Shown: one piece after another, positions 23,533 through 31,911 of the stretch
Numbering within the stretch: the first letter of the stretch is position 1
Layout: each line of letters opens with the position of its first letter
Origin: an uncultured Mycoplasmatota bacterium
GTDB lineage: Bacteria > Bacillota_I > Bacilli_A > RF39 > UBA660
Direction of reading: 5' to 3'
DNA length: 48,140 nucleotides
NCBI GenBank assembly: GCA_900547465.1
Contig: URHJ01000007.1
Location: 1 to 48,140 of the forward strand
The notes under the pieces: generated by a model
Databases searched by the model: none
What the model was told of the DNA's origin: nothing
The model's input: the letters and a program-made list of their open reading frames with translations, nothing else
Translations under genes and position numbers: made by a program

Positions 23533-23556
23533 AACTTCACCTCATTTATATTGATC

Positions 23557-23585
23557 ATTATACATGAAATACTTAGTAAACGCAA
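23557..23585 (-). promoter_or_regulatory. Promoter of the HD-domain gene
   Basis: Minus-strand TTGCGT (23580-23585), 17-base spacer, TATAAT (23557-23562), about 25 bases before the ATG. Confidence 0.6.
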
Positions 23586-23626
23586 TCTATCTAGTTCATA
23601 AATTTCTTTATTTAATATACTTGTCC

Positions 23627-23644
23627 TGCAGTAGTCAGACTGCA
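23627..23644. promoter_or_regulatory. Inverted repeat, possible operator
   Basis: TGCAGT and ACTGCA arms separated by six bases, in the 212-base gap between the HD gene and the XRE gene, about 40 bases upstream of the HD gene's -35. It has no T run, so it is not a terminator. The size would suit a dimeric regulator, and the XRE protein is next door, but no second copy was seen near the ABC promoter. Apart from this and the promoter the gap holds nothing recognisable. Confidence 0.3.
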
Positions 23645-23744
23645 TATATTTGTCATATTCTTCATTATATAATAAGTTTACTTGCACCTTGATTAATCAA
23701 ATATAAATATTCTTGATATTCTCAATAAAATCACCAAAAAAACA

Positions 23745-23957
23745 CTATTTTGAATCTTTTAAAAGCACAGATGGATCTACACCTAATCCCCTAGCTACCT
23801 TTTCAATTGTATCTATTGTTACTTTTCTACCATCTCTTTCTATATCACCAATATAATTAGTACTTAAATCAGATAATTCAGCTAATTTTTCCTGAGATAA
23901 TTTTAACTTTTTTCTATAAAACTTTACATTATTTTTAAATATCATTCTTAATTTCAT
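23745..23957 (-). CDS. Small XRE-family transcriptional regulator
   Basis: 70 residues, almost all a Cro/CI-type helix-turn-helix: NVKFYRKKLKLSQEKLAELS (helix 1-2), TNYIGDIERDGRKVTIDTIEKVARGLGV (recognition helix and beyond). There is no additional sensor domain. AGGAG stands six bases before the ATG. It starts 26 bases after the stop of the second ABC exporter subunit, so it is probably the last gene of that operon and may control it. DNA target and signal are unknown. Confidence 0.88.
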   Translation of the reverse strand: MKLRMIFKNNVKFYRKKLKLSQEKLAELSDLSTNYIGDIERDGRKVTIDTIEKVARGLGVDPSVLLKDSK

Positions 23958-23983
23958 ACTATACTCCTAATTTCTATTAATCA

Positions 23984-25690
23984 CTACTTTTGTAGTATTT
24001 GATAATATTTATTGTCTTTCAATAAATCCTTATGCTTACCTCTTCCAACTAATTTACCATGATTTATAACAATTACATCATCTGCCATTTTCATTAAAGC
24101 TGGTTTATGAGTAATCATTAAAATAGTATGATCACGTTTTAAATCCTTTAAAATATTCATAACATGCTTTGATGTATTTATATCAAGAGAAGATGTAACC
24201 TCATCAAAAAGTAATACCTCTGATTTAGAAAGCAAAGTTCTAGCAAGCGCAATCAATTGCTTTTGTCCATTAGAAATATTCTCAGCATCAGCAACTAACT
24301 TTGTATTATACCCATCTTTTAAACTCATAATATAATCATGAATTCCAACTCTCTTACAGGCTTCTATTTGATGTTCATGATTTGAATCAACTAAATTAAG
24401 ATTCTCTCTAATACTCATATCAAATATAAAAGGCTTTTGAGTAACTATCGAAACATTACTAGAATATACTTCTTTAGTATAATTATAAATACTATCATCA
24501 TCCAACAAGATTGTACCCTTATTAGCTTTATATAATCTTAATAATAATCTAAAAATAGTAGACTTCCCACTACCACTCTTTCCAACTATTGCAGTAAAAG
24601 ATTGTGGGGGTATCTCAAAACTAACATTTTTTAGTATTTCTTGCTTCTCATACATAAATGAAACATTTTTAAATTCTACTTTTCCTTTTATATAATCATT
24701 ATTATTGTCTCCAAAATCAAGCATATTTTTAGTTTTATAATTTAATAATTTATATACCCTACCCAATCTAATTGAATTAGCAGAAAACTCATCCAATTTA
24801 TCACTTAACTTTGTAAATTCATTTTGAATATTTTCATAATAACCAATTACCAAAACCAATATTGAAACATCATAACTTCCATTTAAAATTAGAAAAGCCA
24901 AAATAAAATAAATTCCAATTTTTCCAAATCCTAAAATAGTTGGTACAAGTACATAAAAATTATCATTATATTTTCTAGTTTTAAAATAGTTTCTTCTCCA
25001 TACTTTTTTATATTTCTCTAAATAATTATTTAAACTTTCCTCCATATTAAAAGCCTTAATTTCTCTATCTCCATCTAAAATTTGTCCCATTAAAGACGAA
25101 ATATCATCTTGATGTTTTCTTTGAAATGATAAATAGTAATCCCTTTTTTTTATATTAAATCCAAGTGCATAAATAGCAATTAAATTCAAAACCAAAGCTA
25201 ATAATCCGATATAAACATTTACACTAAACAAAATTATTAAAGCAATAATTATATTTAATAATCCTCCTATTGAGTCAAAAATTCGATCTGGAATTTTCAT
25301 TAAATTACCAACATCATTAAATGCAGTATCAACAATATAAGATGTTGAAATTGTTTTAGTAAAATCCTCATCATACAAGGTAACTTTATTAAGTATTAGT
25401 TTCTGTAATTTATTATGAGTAAATATAGAGTTGTTTTTATAGGCAACATAATTGTAATGATGAAATAAAACATATACCAAACTAACCAACAAAAAGATAA
25501 TTGAACATATAAGAGTTAATTTATAGTCTTTGATAGTTGCAAACTCTACTACTTTAGAGGCAACAAAAGGAATTAATAATAAAGAAACACTTCTAAGTAA
25601 ATTTGAAAAAAAGAGATGAAACAGTAATTTTTTATCACTAACTTTTAGACTAAAGTATTTTTTTGCAATTAAATAATATCTTTTAATCAT
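23984..25690 (-). CDS. ABC exporter half-transporter, subunit B (intact Walker B, degenerate signature)
   Basis: 568 residues: six membrane segments (about 1-310), then a nucleotide-binding domain with Walker A GKSGSGKST (K376) and Walker B VLLFDEVTSSLD (catalytic E497). The signature motif reads ISNGQ (N474 where Gly is usual). It overlaps the upstream ABC gene by eight bases, and the ATG at 25690 has AGGGGTG upstream, so the two are coupled. Together they form a heterodimeric exporter in which this subunit gives the intact Walker B and the altered signature. The substrate could be a peptide, lipid or drug; there is no peptidase domain or precursor peptide nearby to decide. Confidence 0.9.
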   Translation of the reverse strand: MIKRYYLIAKKYFSLKVSDKKLLFHLFFSNLLRSVSLLLIPFVASKVVEFATIKDYKLTLICSIIFLLVSLVYVLFHHYNYVAYKNNSIFTHNKLQKLILNKVTLYDEDFTKTISTSYIVDTAFNDVGNLMKIPDRIFDSIGGLLNIIIALIILFSVNVYIGLLALVLNLIAIYALGFNIKKRDYYLSFQRKHQDDISSLMGQILDGDREIKAFNMEESLNNYLEKYKKVWRRNYFKTRKYNDNFYVLVPTILGFGKIGIYFILAFLILNGSYDVSILVLVIGYYENIQNEFTKLSDKLDEFSANSIRLGRVYKLLNYKTKNMLDFGDNNNDYIKGKVEFKNVSFMYEKQEILKNVSFEIPPQSFTAIVGKSGSGKSTIFRLLLRLYKANKGTILLDDDSIYNYTKEVYSSNVSIVTQKPFIFDMSIRENLNLVDSNHEHQIEACKRVGIHDYIMSLKDGYNTKLVADAENISNGQKQLIALARTLLSKSEVLLFDEVTSSLDINTSKHVMNILKDLKRDHTILMITHKPALMKMADDVIVINHGKLVGRGKHKDLLKDNKYYQILQK

Positions 25691-27425
25691 TATCAAACAC
25701 CCCTATCCTACTTGGTGATTTTCTAGATTGTAACATTCTATAAATTTCACTCTTTTCAATCAATTGTTTATGGGTTCCAACAACAGATATAACTCCATTA
25801 TCTAAAACTACAATTCTATCTGCTTTCTTCATCAAATCAGGCTTTTTAGTAACCATTATAATTGTATGATCCTTTTTTAACTCTTTTATTAGCTTAGGAA
25901 CTAGTTTAGCAGTATCCGGATCAAGTGAAGTCGTTATGTCATCTAATAAAATAATCTCAGCATTTGATAAAATAGTTCTAGCAATAGAAATCATTTGTTT
26001 TTGCCCTCCTGAAATATTACTTCCATTTTCTCTTAAAATAGTATTATAACCATCAGGTAATGTTTCTATAAAATCATGTATTCCAGCTCTTTTACAGGCC
26101 TCTATTTGATTTTTTATATTATTATCTACAAAATCCAAATTTTTTCTAATACTCATATTAAATATAAATGGTTTTTGGTTAACAATAGAAACAATATTAG
26201 AATAAGAATCATTAGAAAAATCAAGTATATTAGTATTGTCTAAAAGAATTTTGCCGCTAGTTGGTTCAAACAATCTTAAAATTAAATTTAAAAGCATTGT
26301 CTTTCCACTACCTGCTTCACCAACTACTGCTACAACCTCATTATGATCAATTTTTAAATTAATATTACTCAAAATTTGCTTATTCTTTATCATTAATGAA
26401 ACATCTCTAAACTCTACCATTCCATAGATATCTTTAGTATCTAAATTACCAACCTTAACATTATGAGAATTATAATTAAGTATATCATTAACTCTATTAA
26501 CCGCAGTATTTACTTCTCTTATCGTTGATGTAGAATCAATAACTTTATCAATATAGGTAATTAAATATTCATGATATGAAACAATTAAAACTAAAACACT
26601 TACATCGGCTTTATCAATTACCATTAAGTATATAAGACAAATATAAAGCAAATATCTAAATACATAAGTAATAATCTTTACATCATTATCTCTAAGTGTA
26701 TAATAATCCCTCTTCATAGCATAATACTCATTAAACTTACCTTGAATTCTATTAAGTTTAATAAGTAATTTATGTAACATATTAAAAGTTTTTATTTCTT
26801 GAAGACCAGAAGTGATCTGTGCTAATAAGTTACTATATTTATCATCCTGAATCTGTACTTTATTGTGATAATAATTAATTTTTCTATCTATTTTATTTCT
26901 AACTACAATATAAATAATTGAAAAAATAATTAGTATTATAGATAAATATATATTATAAAACGCTACTATAATTAAAACCGCCAAAACCTGAACAATACCA
27001 ACTAATAACTCAGAAATTCGATCACTCATATCACCAATATTAATTATATCTGAATTAATAGAATTAATAATTCTTCCTTTACTAAAGTATCTAGTGAAGT
27101 TATTATCTACACTAATAAGTTTATTTAAAATTTTTTTTGTCATTTTATCATAACAATAATTTATATTAAAACCATATATTTTAAAATTAATATACACCGA
27201 TATATTATATAAGATATATACTAATACAAATAAACCTAAATTAATATATGTCATTCTTGCATTATTCAAAGTTAAATACTTTACAATAAATGAAGCAATT
27301 AAAGGTAATAATATGGAAAATCCTTTATAAAAGAAAGTAGATAATACATTAACTACTACATATCTAGTTTTTAATTCAGCAAGTTTTAGATAATCCTTAA
27401 TAAAATTATAATACTCTCTTAACAT
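25683..27425 (-). CDS. ABC exporter half-transporter, subunit A (degenerate Walker B)
   Basis: 580 residues with the same layout as its partner: six membrane segments, then a nucleotide-binding domain with Walker A GEAGSGKT (K375) and an intact signature ISGGQ. Walker B reads IILLDDITTSLD, with Asp496 where the catalytic Glu is expected. In heterodimeric exporters such as TM287/288, the subunit with Asp pairs with the partner's altered signature to form a slow ATP site; exactly this complementarity is seen here. ATG at 27425 with AAGGTGG upstream. First gene of the ABC-ABC-XRE operon. The two subunits are clearly related to each other, suggesting an old duplication. Confidence 0.9.
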   Translation of the reverse strand: MLREYYNFIKDYLKLAELKTRYVVVNVLSTFFYKGFSILLPLIASFIVKYLTLNNARMTYINLGLFVLVYILYNISVYINFKIYGFNINYCYDKMTKKILNKLISVDNNFTRYFSKGRIINSINSDIINIGDMSDRISELLVGIVQVLAVLIIVAFYNIYLSIILIIFSIIYIVVRNKIDRKINYYHNKVQIQDDKYSNLLAQITSGLQEIKTFNMLHKLLIKLNRIQGKFNEYYAMKRDYYTLRDNDVKIITYVFRYLLYICLIYLMVIDKADVSVLVLIVSYHEYLITYIDKVIDSTSTIREVNTAVNRVNDILNYNSHNVKVGNLDTKDIYGMVEFRDVSLMIKNKQILSNINLKIDHNEVVAVVGEAGSGKTMLLNLILRLFEPTSGKILLDNTNILDFSNDSYSNIVSIVNQKPFIFNMSIRKNLDFVDNNIKNQIEACKRAGIHDFIETLPDGYNTILRENGSNISGGQKQMISIARTILSNAEIILLDDITTSLDPDTAKLVPKLIKELKKDHTIIMVTKKPDLMKKADRIVVLDNGVISVVGTHKQLIEKSEIYRMLQSRKSPSRIGVFDND

Positions 27426-27443
27426 AATACCACCTTAAAAAAA

Positions 27444-27473
27444 ATTATAACATAGAAAGAATAAAAAAAACAA
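27444..27473 (-). promoter_or_regulatory. Promoter of the ABC exporter-XRE operon
   Basis: Minus-strand TTGTTT (27468-27473), 18-base T-rich spacer ending TGT, TATAAT (27444-27449), about 18 bases before the ATG. The TGn gives an extended -10. Confidence 0.65.
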
Positions 27474-27548
27474 TTGCAATAACCTAGTAGTATATCATTA
27501 CCAAACACAAGTAAAATTCATAAAATAAACTATCTAGGAGGAATTAAA

Positions 27549-28298
27549 GTGAGAAATAAAATCCTAACAATAAAAAATTTATCTAAAAGTTATCATGACA
27601 AAAAAGGTGAAATTAAAGCTTTAGAAGATATTAATATAGATATAGAAGAAAAAGAATTTATATCAATTGTAGGACCTAGTGGATGCGGAAAATCAACTAT
27701 ACTTTCAATACTTTCTAATTTAGAGGAAAAATCAACTGGAGAAATCAAAAAAGATAAAGATCTAACTATTGGATATATGTTACAAACAGACTCTCTATTT
27801 TTTTGGAGAACAATACTAGATAACTGTTTAATAGGATTAGAAGTAACAAATAAATTAACAAAAGAAAACAAAAACTACGTCTTACAATTACTAAAAACAT
27901 ATGGTTTATATGAATTTAAAGATAAATATCCATCAAGTTTGTCAGGCGGAATGAGACAAAGAGTCGCACTAATAAGAACGCTTGCTATCAAACCAGATAT
28001 CCTACTTTTAGATGAACCTATGTCTGCCCTGGACTATCAGTCACGTCTAGCAATCAGCAATGATATTTATAACATAATCAAAAAAGAAGGAAAAACTGCA
28101 ATAATGGTAACACATGATATTGCCGAAGCTGTTAGTATGTCAGATAGAGTCATTGTTCTAACAAAAAGACCAGCCATTGTCAAAAACATTTATAAAATAG
28201 AACTATCAAATAAATCAACTCCTATGAATAACCGCAGATGTAAAGAATTCAACAAGTATTATGACATGATTTGGAGGGATTTAGATGTCCACATATAG
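27549..28298 (+). CDS. ABC importer ATP-binding protein (SsuB/TauB-like)
   Basis: 249 residues with all ATPase motifs intact: GPSGCGKST (Walker A), LSGGMRQR (signature), ILLLDEPMSALD (Walker B) and the switch His in VTHDIAEA. This is the nitrate/sulfonate/taurine importer type; it powers uptake with the permease encoded next. The start is a GTG at 27549 with a perfect AGGAGG seven bases upstream; there is no better ATG. It overlaps the permease gene by 14 bases. It lies about 120 bases from the divergent exporter operon, and the binding protein of the same system type is far upstream at 21310-22311. Confidence 0.93.
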   Translation: MRNKILTIKNLSKSYHDKKGEIKALEDINIDIEEKEFISIVGPSGCGKSTILSILSNLEEKSTGEIKKDKDLTIGYMLQTDSLFFWRTILDNCLIGLEVTNKLTKENKNYVLQLLKTYGLYEFKDKYPSSLSGGMRQRVALIRTLAIKPDILLLDEPMSALDYQSRLAISNDIYNIIKKEGKTAIMVTHDIAEAVSMSDRVIVLTKRPAIVKNIYKIELSNKSTPMNNRRCKEFNKYYDMIWRDLDVHI

Positions 28299-29085
28299 TG
28301 AAGAACATAAAAAGTATTTAAAAAAGCTAAAAAAAGAAAAAATAATAGTTTTTATTTTTAGATTTCTAATAATCGCCATATTTTTAATAGGATGGGAACT
28401 ACTATCTAGATATAAATTAATTAATACATTTACATCATCAAGTCCCACAAAAGCCTTTAAAACAATGTTTGGATTATTACAAGATGGTACCCTTTTAAAA
28501 CATATAGGAGTAACTTTATATGAAGTGTTTGTAAGTTTTTCTATCGCAACAATAATTGGTATGATAGTCGCAATCATACTTTGGAGTAATAAAAAAATAT
28601 CAAAAATAATAGACCCGTACCTAACAATATTAAATTCACTTCCAAAAGTAGCACTAGGACCATTAATTATAATTTGGGTTGGAGCTAGTATAAACTCTAT
28701 AATATTTATGGCACTACTAATTAATACATTTATAACTATAATAAACATATATAATGGATTCATTTCAACAAATAAAGATTACATCACACTATTAAAATCA
28801 TTAAAAGCATCAAAAAGAACAATCTTTACGAAAGTAATCTTACCAAGTAATTATCTAAATATTATCAGCGCATTAAAAATTAATGTATCAATGTCATTAA
28901 TTGGTGTTATTATGGGAGAATTACTAGTATCTAAAAATGGTTTAGGTTATCTTATTATGTATGGTTCTCAAGTATTTAATATAGATTTAGTAATTGCTAG
29001 TGTAGTTATATTAGGAATAATATCTTATCTAATGTACTTTATCATTGAAAAAATAGAAATACATATTAAAAATAAAAGAAGTTAA
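28285..29085 (+). CDS. ABC importer permease (SsuC-like)
   Basis: 266 residues. A charged N-terminal stretch is followed by about six membrane segments and the BPD-type inner-membrane core. The LPKVALGPLIIIWVG block and the EAA-like loop (LKASKRTIFTKVILPSNYLNIISAL) that docks on the ATPase are typical of SsuC/TauC permeases. The ATG at 28285 has GGAGG upstream and overlaps the ATPase gene by 14 bases. A strong bidirectional hairpin follows. With the binding protein at 21310 it would form a complete importer, though the substrate is not known. Confidence 0.92.
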   Translation: MSTYSEEHKKYLKKLKKEKIIVFIFRFLIIAIFLIGWELLSRYKLINTFTSSSPTKAFKTMFGLLQDGTLLKHIGVTLYEVFVSFSIATIIGMIVAIILWSNKKISKIIDPYLTILNSLPKVALGPLIIIWVGASINSIIFMALLINTFITIINIYNGFISTNKDYITLLKSLKASKRTIFTKVILPSNYLNIISALKINVSMSLIGVIMGELLVSKNGLGYLIMYGSQVFNIDLVIASVVILGIISYLMYFIIEKIEIHIKNKRS

Positions 29086-29110
29086 AAAAGCACCAAAGAA
29101 GTGCTTTTTT
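29084..29110. terminator. Bidirectional terminator between the permease and the YdcF-like gene
   Basis: Stem AAAAAAGCAC / GTGCTTTTTT with a seven-base loop (CAAAGAA). It has T runs on both strands, so it can serve the convergent genes on each side. Confidence 0.9.
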
Positions 29111-29127
29111 ATATTAATGTATTTCTA

Positions 29128-29751
29128 TCAATTATTAAAATCAATTAATTCATCATCTATAATACCTTCTCTAATAAACCTAATAATCTTCTTTACTTCA
29201 TTAATTGCCATTAATTTATATTCATCACTTTTTAATATATTTTCAAATGAAATAATAGAAGTATGTGGATATTCATAAATGATTTCAACATTTTTTCCAT
29301 TTAATTGTTTCTTTAATTCCATTCCTATCCTTCGTAAATGTGCTTGATTAGAAACTAAAACAATATTTTTATTATCTATTAAATTATTTTTTCTTAATAT
29401 TTTTATAGAATTGATTATATTTTCTTCTGTTGTTGTAGATTTATTTTCAACTAATATCATTTCTTCACTGATCCCATTGTCTAACAATTTCTCTTTCATA
29501 TATTCAGCTTCATTAAAATCTCCATGTACACCAACACCACCTGTGATTATTATTTTACTAATCTTTTTTCTATGCAATATATTAATAGCTAAACTTATTC
29601 TTTCATCAAGCAATAATTTTATATGACAACCAAATAAAATTAGACAATCAGCTTCTAAATATTCAACCGTAACTGAACTAAATAAAACTCTTCTTATTAT
29701 TTCATCATCTATGTTTCTAGTATTAATATCAGTTAAATACATACTCTTCAT
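29128..29751 (-). CDS. YdcF/DUF218 family protein
   Basis: 207 residues with the YdcF-like Rossmann-type core: DCLILFGCHI, ISKIIITGGVGVHGDFNEAEYM, ILVENKSTTTEENI and VLVSNQAHLRRI. The family includes ElyC/SanA/YdcF, linked to envelope and peptidoglycan metabolism or to nucleotide-cofactor binding. No signal peptide or membrane helix, so it is probably cytosolic, unlike SanA and ElyC. GAGGAG stands eight bases before the ATG. It is 28 bases downstream of the DUF2752-like gene and probably co-transcribed. The exact reaction is unknown. Confidence 0.85.
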   Translation of the reverse strand: MKSMYLTDINTRNIDDEIIRRVLFSSVTVEYLEADCLILFGCHIKLLLDERISLAINILHRKKISKIIITGGVGVHGDFNEAEYMKEKLLDNGISEEMILVENKSTTTEENIINSIKILRKNNLIDNKNIVLVSNQAHLRRIGMELKKQLNGKNVEIIYEYPHTSIISFENILKSDEYKLMAINEVKKIIRFIREGIIDDELIDFNN

Positions 29752-29779
29752 TATTTTTTCTCCTCATAATTATTAAAAA

Positions 29780-30121
29780 TCATATTATAATAATATACCT
29801 AATAATTGTAACAAAAGAAACAAGTACGACAAGTGTAGGAAATGGACTAATTTTAAGTTTTTTTACATATCTATCAACACCAAACAAAACCATCAAAATA
29901 AACCACAATATTCCAGTCCAATTATAATAGAGCGAAAGTTTAATATTACCACATAAAAGATAATATATAGAATGTGTAAGTCCACAACCAGGACAATCAA
30001 TCTTAAAAAATGCTTTAAACGGACAGACAGTACCAAAAAAGATTTGCATAAAAACCAAATAAATAATTACAGGTATTAATGCAAATCTAATTTGTACTAC
30101 ATCTTCTTTTAATCTAGTCAT
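29780..30121 (-). CDS. DUF2752-like small membrane protein
   Basis: 113 residues, three membrane segments. The CPFKAFFKIDCPGCGLTHS segment (about 33-52) is the DUF2752 mark (CPGCGLTRS with a following small loop and YNW). The conserved cysteines suggest metal or redox chemistry, but the family has no proven role. It starts two bases after the stop of the 83-residue membrane protein and lacks a clear ribosome site of its own, so it is probably translated by coupling. The pair is a common association in Firmicutes. Confidence 0.85.
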   Translation of the reverse strand: MTRLKEDVVQIRFALIPVIIYLVFMQIFFGTVCPFKAFFKIDCPGCGLTHSIYYLLCGNIKLSLYYNWTGILWFILMVLFGVDRYVKKLKISPFPTLVVLVSFVTIIRYIIII

Positions 30122-30123
30122 AC

Positions 30124-30375
30124 TTATAGATTAGAGTAAGCTGCAGCTGCTCCACCAAATGCAATAGTAAATAAAACAACTAATACAACTAATATAATTG
30201 TAAAACAGAAATAAGACCTGGCAAAGTTTTTAAGATTAACATTCTTAGTGCCACCAAAAGCAAATATTAATAATGCAATAAATCCTACACATGGAATAGA
30301 AAATAATATTTGATATCCAAAATATCCCCACATAGATATAGGTCTATATTCCTCTGGTAAATTAGTATTATCCAT
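30124..30375 (-). CDS. Small two-helix membrane protein
   Basis: 83 residues. The LPEEYRPISMWGYFGYQ opening is followed by two membrane segments (LFSIPCVGFIALLIFAFGG and FCFTIILVVLVVLFTIAF) separated by a loop with NLKNFARSY. I recognise it as a common unnamed Firmicute family. The ATG at 30375 has GAGGAG seven bases upstream; a GTG at 30381 in frame is less likely. It is the first gene of the group continuing with the DUF2752-like and YdcF-like genes. Confidence 0.8.
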   Translation of the reverse strand: MDNTNLPEEYRPISMWGYFGYQILFSIPCVGFIALLIFAFGGTKNVNLKNFARSYFCFTIILVVLVVLFTIAFGGAAAAYSNL

Positions 30376-30425
30376 AAACACACACTCCTCTATTCAAGAA
30401 TAACATAAAAACTAAGTTAATACCA

Positions 30426-30457
30426 CAAAAAAGAAGACGAATTTTTACTTGTCTTCT
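30426..30457 (-). terminator. Terminator of the cohesin-dockerin operon
   Basis: Stem AGAAGAC / GTCTTCT (30432-30438 and 30451-30457), with a T run on the minus strand. The stop codon (30445-30447) lies in the loop, so the end of the gene is part of the terminator. Confidence 0.85.
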
Positions 30458-31896
30458 CTTTTTAACTCTTCTTTTAACTTATTAGCCTCTTCTTGAGTTA
30501 ATAACATTTTCAACTTTTTAGCATTTTTCTCTTCAATAGCACCTATTATTTCTTCCTTAGTCACTATATCATCATACAAATCATCGTTATTAACATCACT
30601 ATTACTTACTACTTGCTTATTATCATTATCTTCATTATCATCATCTTTTCTTCTCTTAATTAAAATTATTAAAATCAAGAAAATCAAAATCAAAATCATA
30701 ATAAGTAAAAACCATATAATTTTACTAATTTCAATTCCAAATATAGTTTGTTTCTTAGTATTATCAACTTTCAACTTATAATAATTACTAAAGCCATTTT
30801 TATCTGTAACTTTTACTAAGACAACACTATTATTTTTATTTAAATTTTTATTATCAATAATTTCTACTTTACTATTCTTGTCTTTAGCAATTGCATCTAT
30901 AGTTAATTTACTAACATTTTTCTTTAATTTTATTTTATATTCATTAACATCAGAATCAAACTTAGGATATAAACTACTTTCTTTTACTTCCAAACTAGCT
31001 AATTTATTGCTACTACTATCAGATGAAAAACTAACATTTAAAGTATATGTTTTAGTGCTACCATCTTCAGCTGTAACAATAATTTCAACAACATTATTTT
31101 TATTACTTTTTAAATTATCATTACCTACAACTTTTACACTAGCTTTAGAATCAGATAATTTATAATCTAAATCCAACTTATTAACATCTTTAGGAACAGT
31201 AATAGAATAACTTGTTACATCTTTACTAAAAGTTGGAGACATCTTTGCATTATTAATAGTTAAGCTATCCAATAAATTATTAGATGATTTATTAAAAGCA
31301 GTTGAATTATTGCTATTGTTTTTATTAGAATTAGAACTATTATTTTTCTTTGAACCACTATTATTACCCTTATTACTTGATGTATCTTTTTTATCATTAT
31401 TATCATTACTATTATCTTCTTTTTTCTCATCAACAATAGTAATATTCTTAACTGATACATTAGCACTATGAGAAATAGCTTTGACATCACCAACTACCAT
31501 ATTATTAATCCCAACTGTTGTAGAACCAACTTGTTTAGCTCTAAATGTTAAAGTTATTATATCTTCAGATGATTTAATAGCTTCTCCATTCATACCTAAT
31601 GCTACAAAACGTTTTGTAGTAGAACCAAAACTAACCGTAAGTGAAGGAGATGAATCCTGATACTTAACATATTCTAAGTAATTATTATCGTATGAAATAT
31701 CACCTTGAGCAGTTGCTAAACCACCATTAAATCCAGTGATATCAGCTGCACGAACAGTTAACTCAATATTGTTGTTAACAGAAACTGTATTGCTTCCTTG
31801 AATACTGAAATTAACTGTACCAGCTCTAACATCTAAAACACTACCAGTAAATAATATTGAAATAATACCTATTATAATTAAACTTTTCTTCTTCAT
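30445..31896 (-). CDS. Membrane-anchored protein with a cohesin-like domain and two cadherin-like repeats
   Basis: 483 residues. Signal peptide (1-25, ending VRA), a cohesin-like beta sandwich (26-153: VSVNNNIELTVRAAD, GDISYDNNYLEYV, IITLTFRAKQVGSTTVGI), an Asn/Ser/Lys linker (155-205), two cadherin-like beta-sandwich repeats (207-291 and 297-378, each with the TYTLNV or YYKLKV end motif), one membrane helix (392-414, then KRRK) and a charged cytoplasmic tail of about 70 residues with a helical end. Cohesins bind dockerins. The gene just upstream encodes a protein ending in a dockerin, so this is the likely anchor. The two share the same repeat type. RBS GAGGAGG; 15 bases after the upstream stop, with a terminator at the end. 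Confidence 0.85.
   Translation of the reverse strand: MKKKSLIIIGIISILFTGSVLDVRAGTVNFSIQGSNTVSVNNNIELTVRAADITGFNGGLATAQGDISYDNNYLEYVKYQDSSPSLTVSFGSTTKRFVALGMNGEAIKSSEDIITLTFRAKQVGSTTVGINNMVVGDVKAISHSANVSVKNITIVDEKKEDNSNDNNDKKDTSSNKGNNSGSKKNNSSNSNKNNSNNSTAFNKSSNNLLDSLTINNAKMSPTFSKDVTSYSITVPKDVNKLDLDYKLSDSKASVKVVGNDNLKSNKNNVVEIIVTAEDGSTKTYTLNVSFSSDSSSNKLASLEVKESSLYPKFDSDVNEYKIKLKKNVSKLTIDAIAKDKNSKVEIIDNKNLNKNNSVVLVKVTDKNGFSNYYKLKVDNTKKQTIFGIEISKIIWFLLIMILILIFLILIILIKRRKDDDNEDNDNKQVVSNSDVNNDDLYDDIVTKEEIIGAIEEKNAKKLKMLLTQEEANKLKEELKREDK
31438..31821 (-). other. Cohesin-like domain of the anchor protein
   Basis: Codes residues 26-153. The pattern of a first strand with polar VSVNNNIEL, YDNNYLEYV in the middle and a TLTFRAK strand is what cohesin domains show. 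Assigned by eye; sequence identity across cohesins is low. Confidence 0.7.
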
Positions 31897-31911
31897 AACC
31901 TACTCCTCCTC

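Noticed and set aside
30878..31165. Plus-strand open frame opposite the anchor protein
   Set aside because: Antisense of a clear gene, no ribosome site, and composition explained by the AT-rich coding strand. The same holds for the other plus-strand frames inside minus-strand genes, for example 34196-34414 and 45705-46076.
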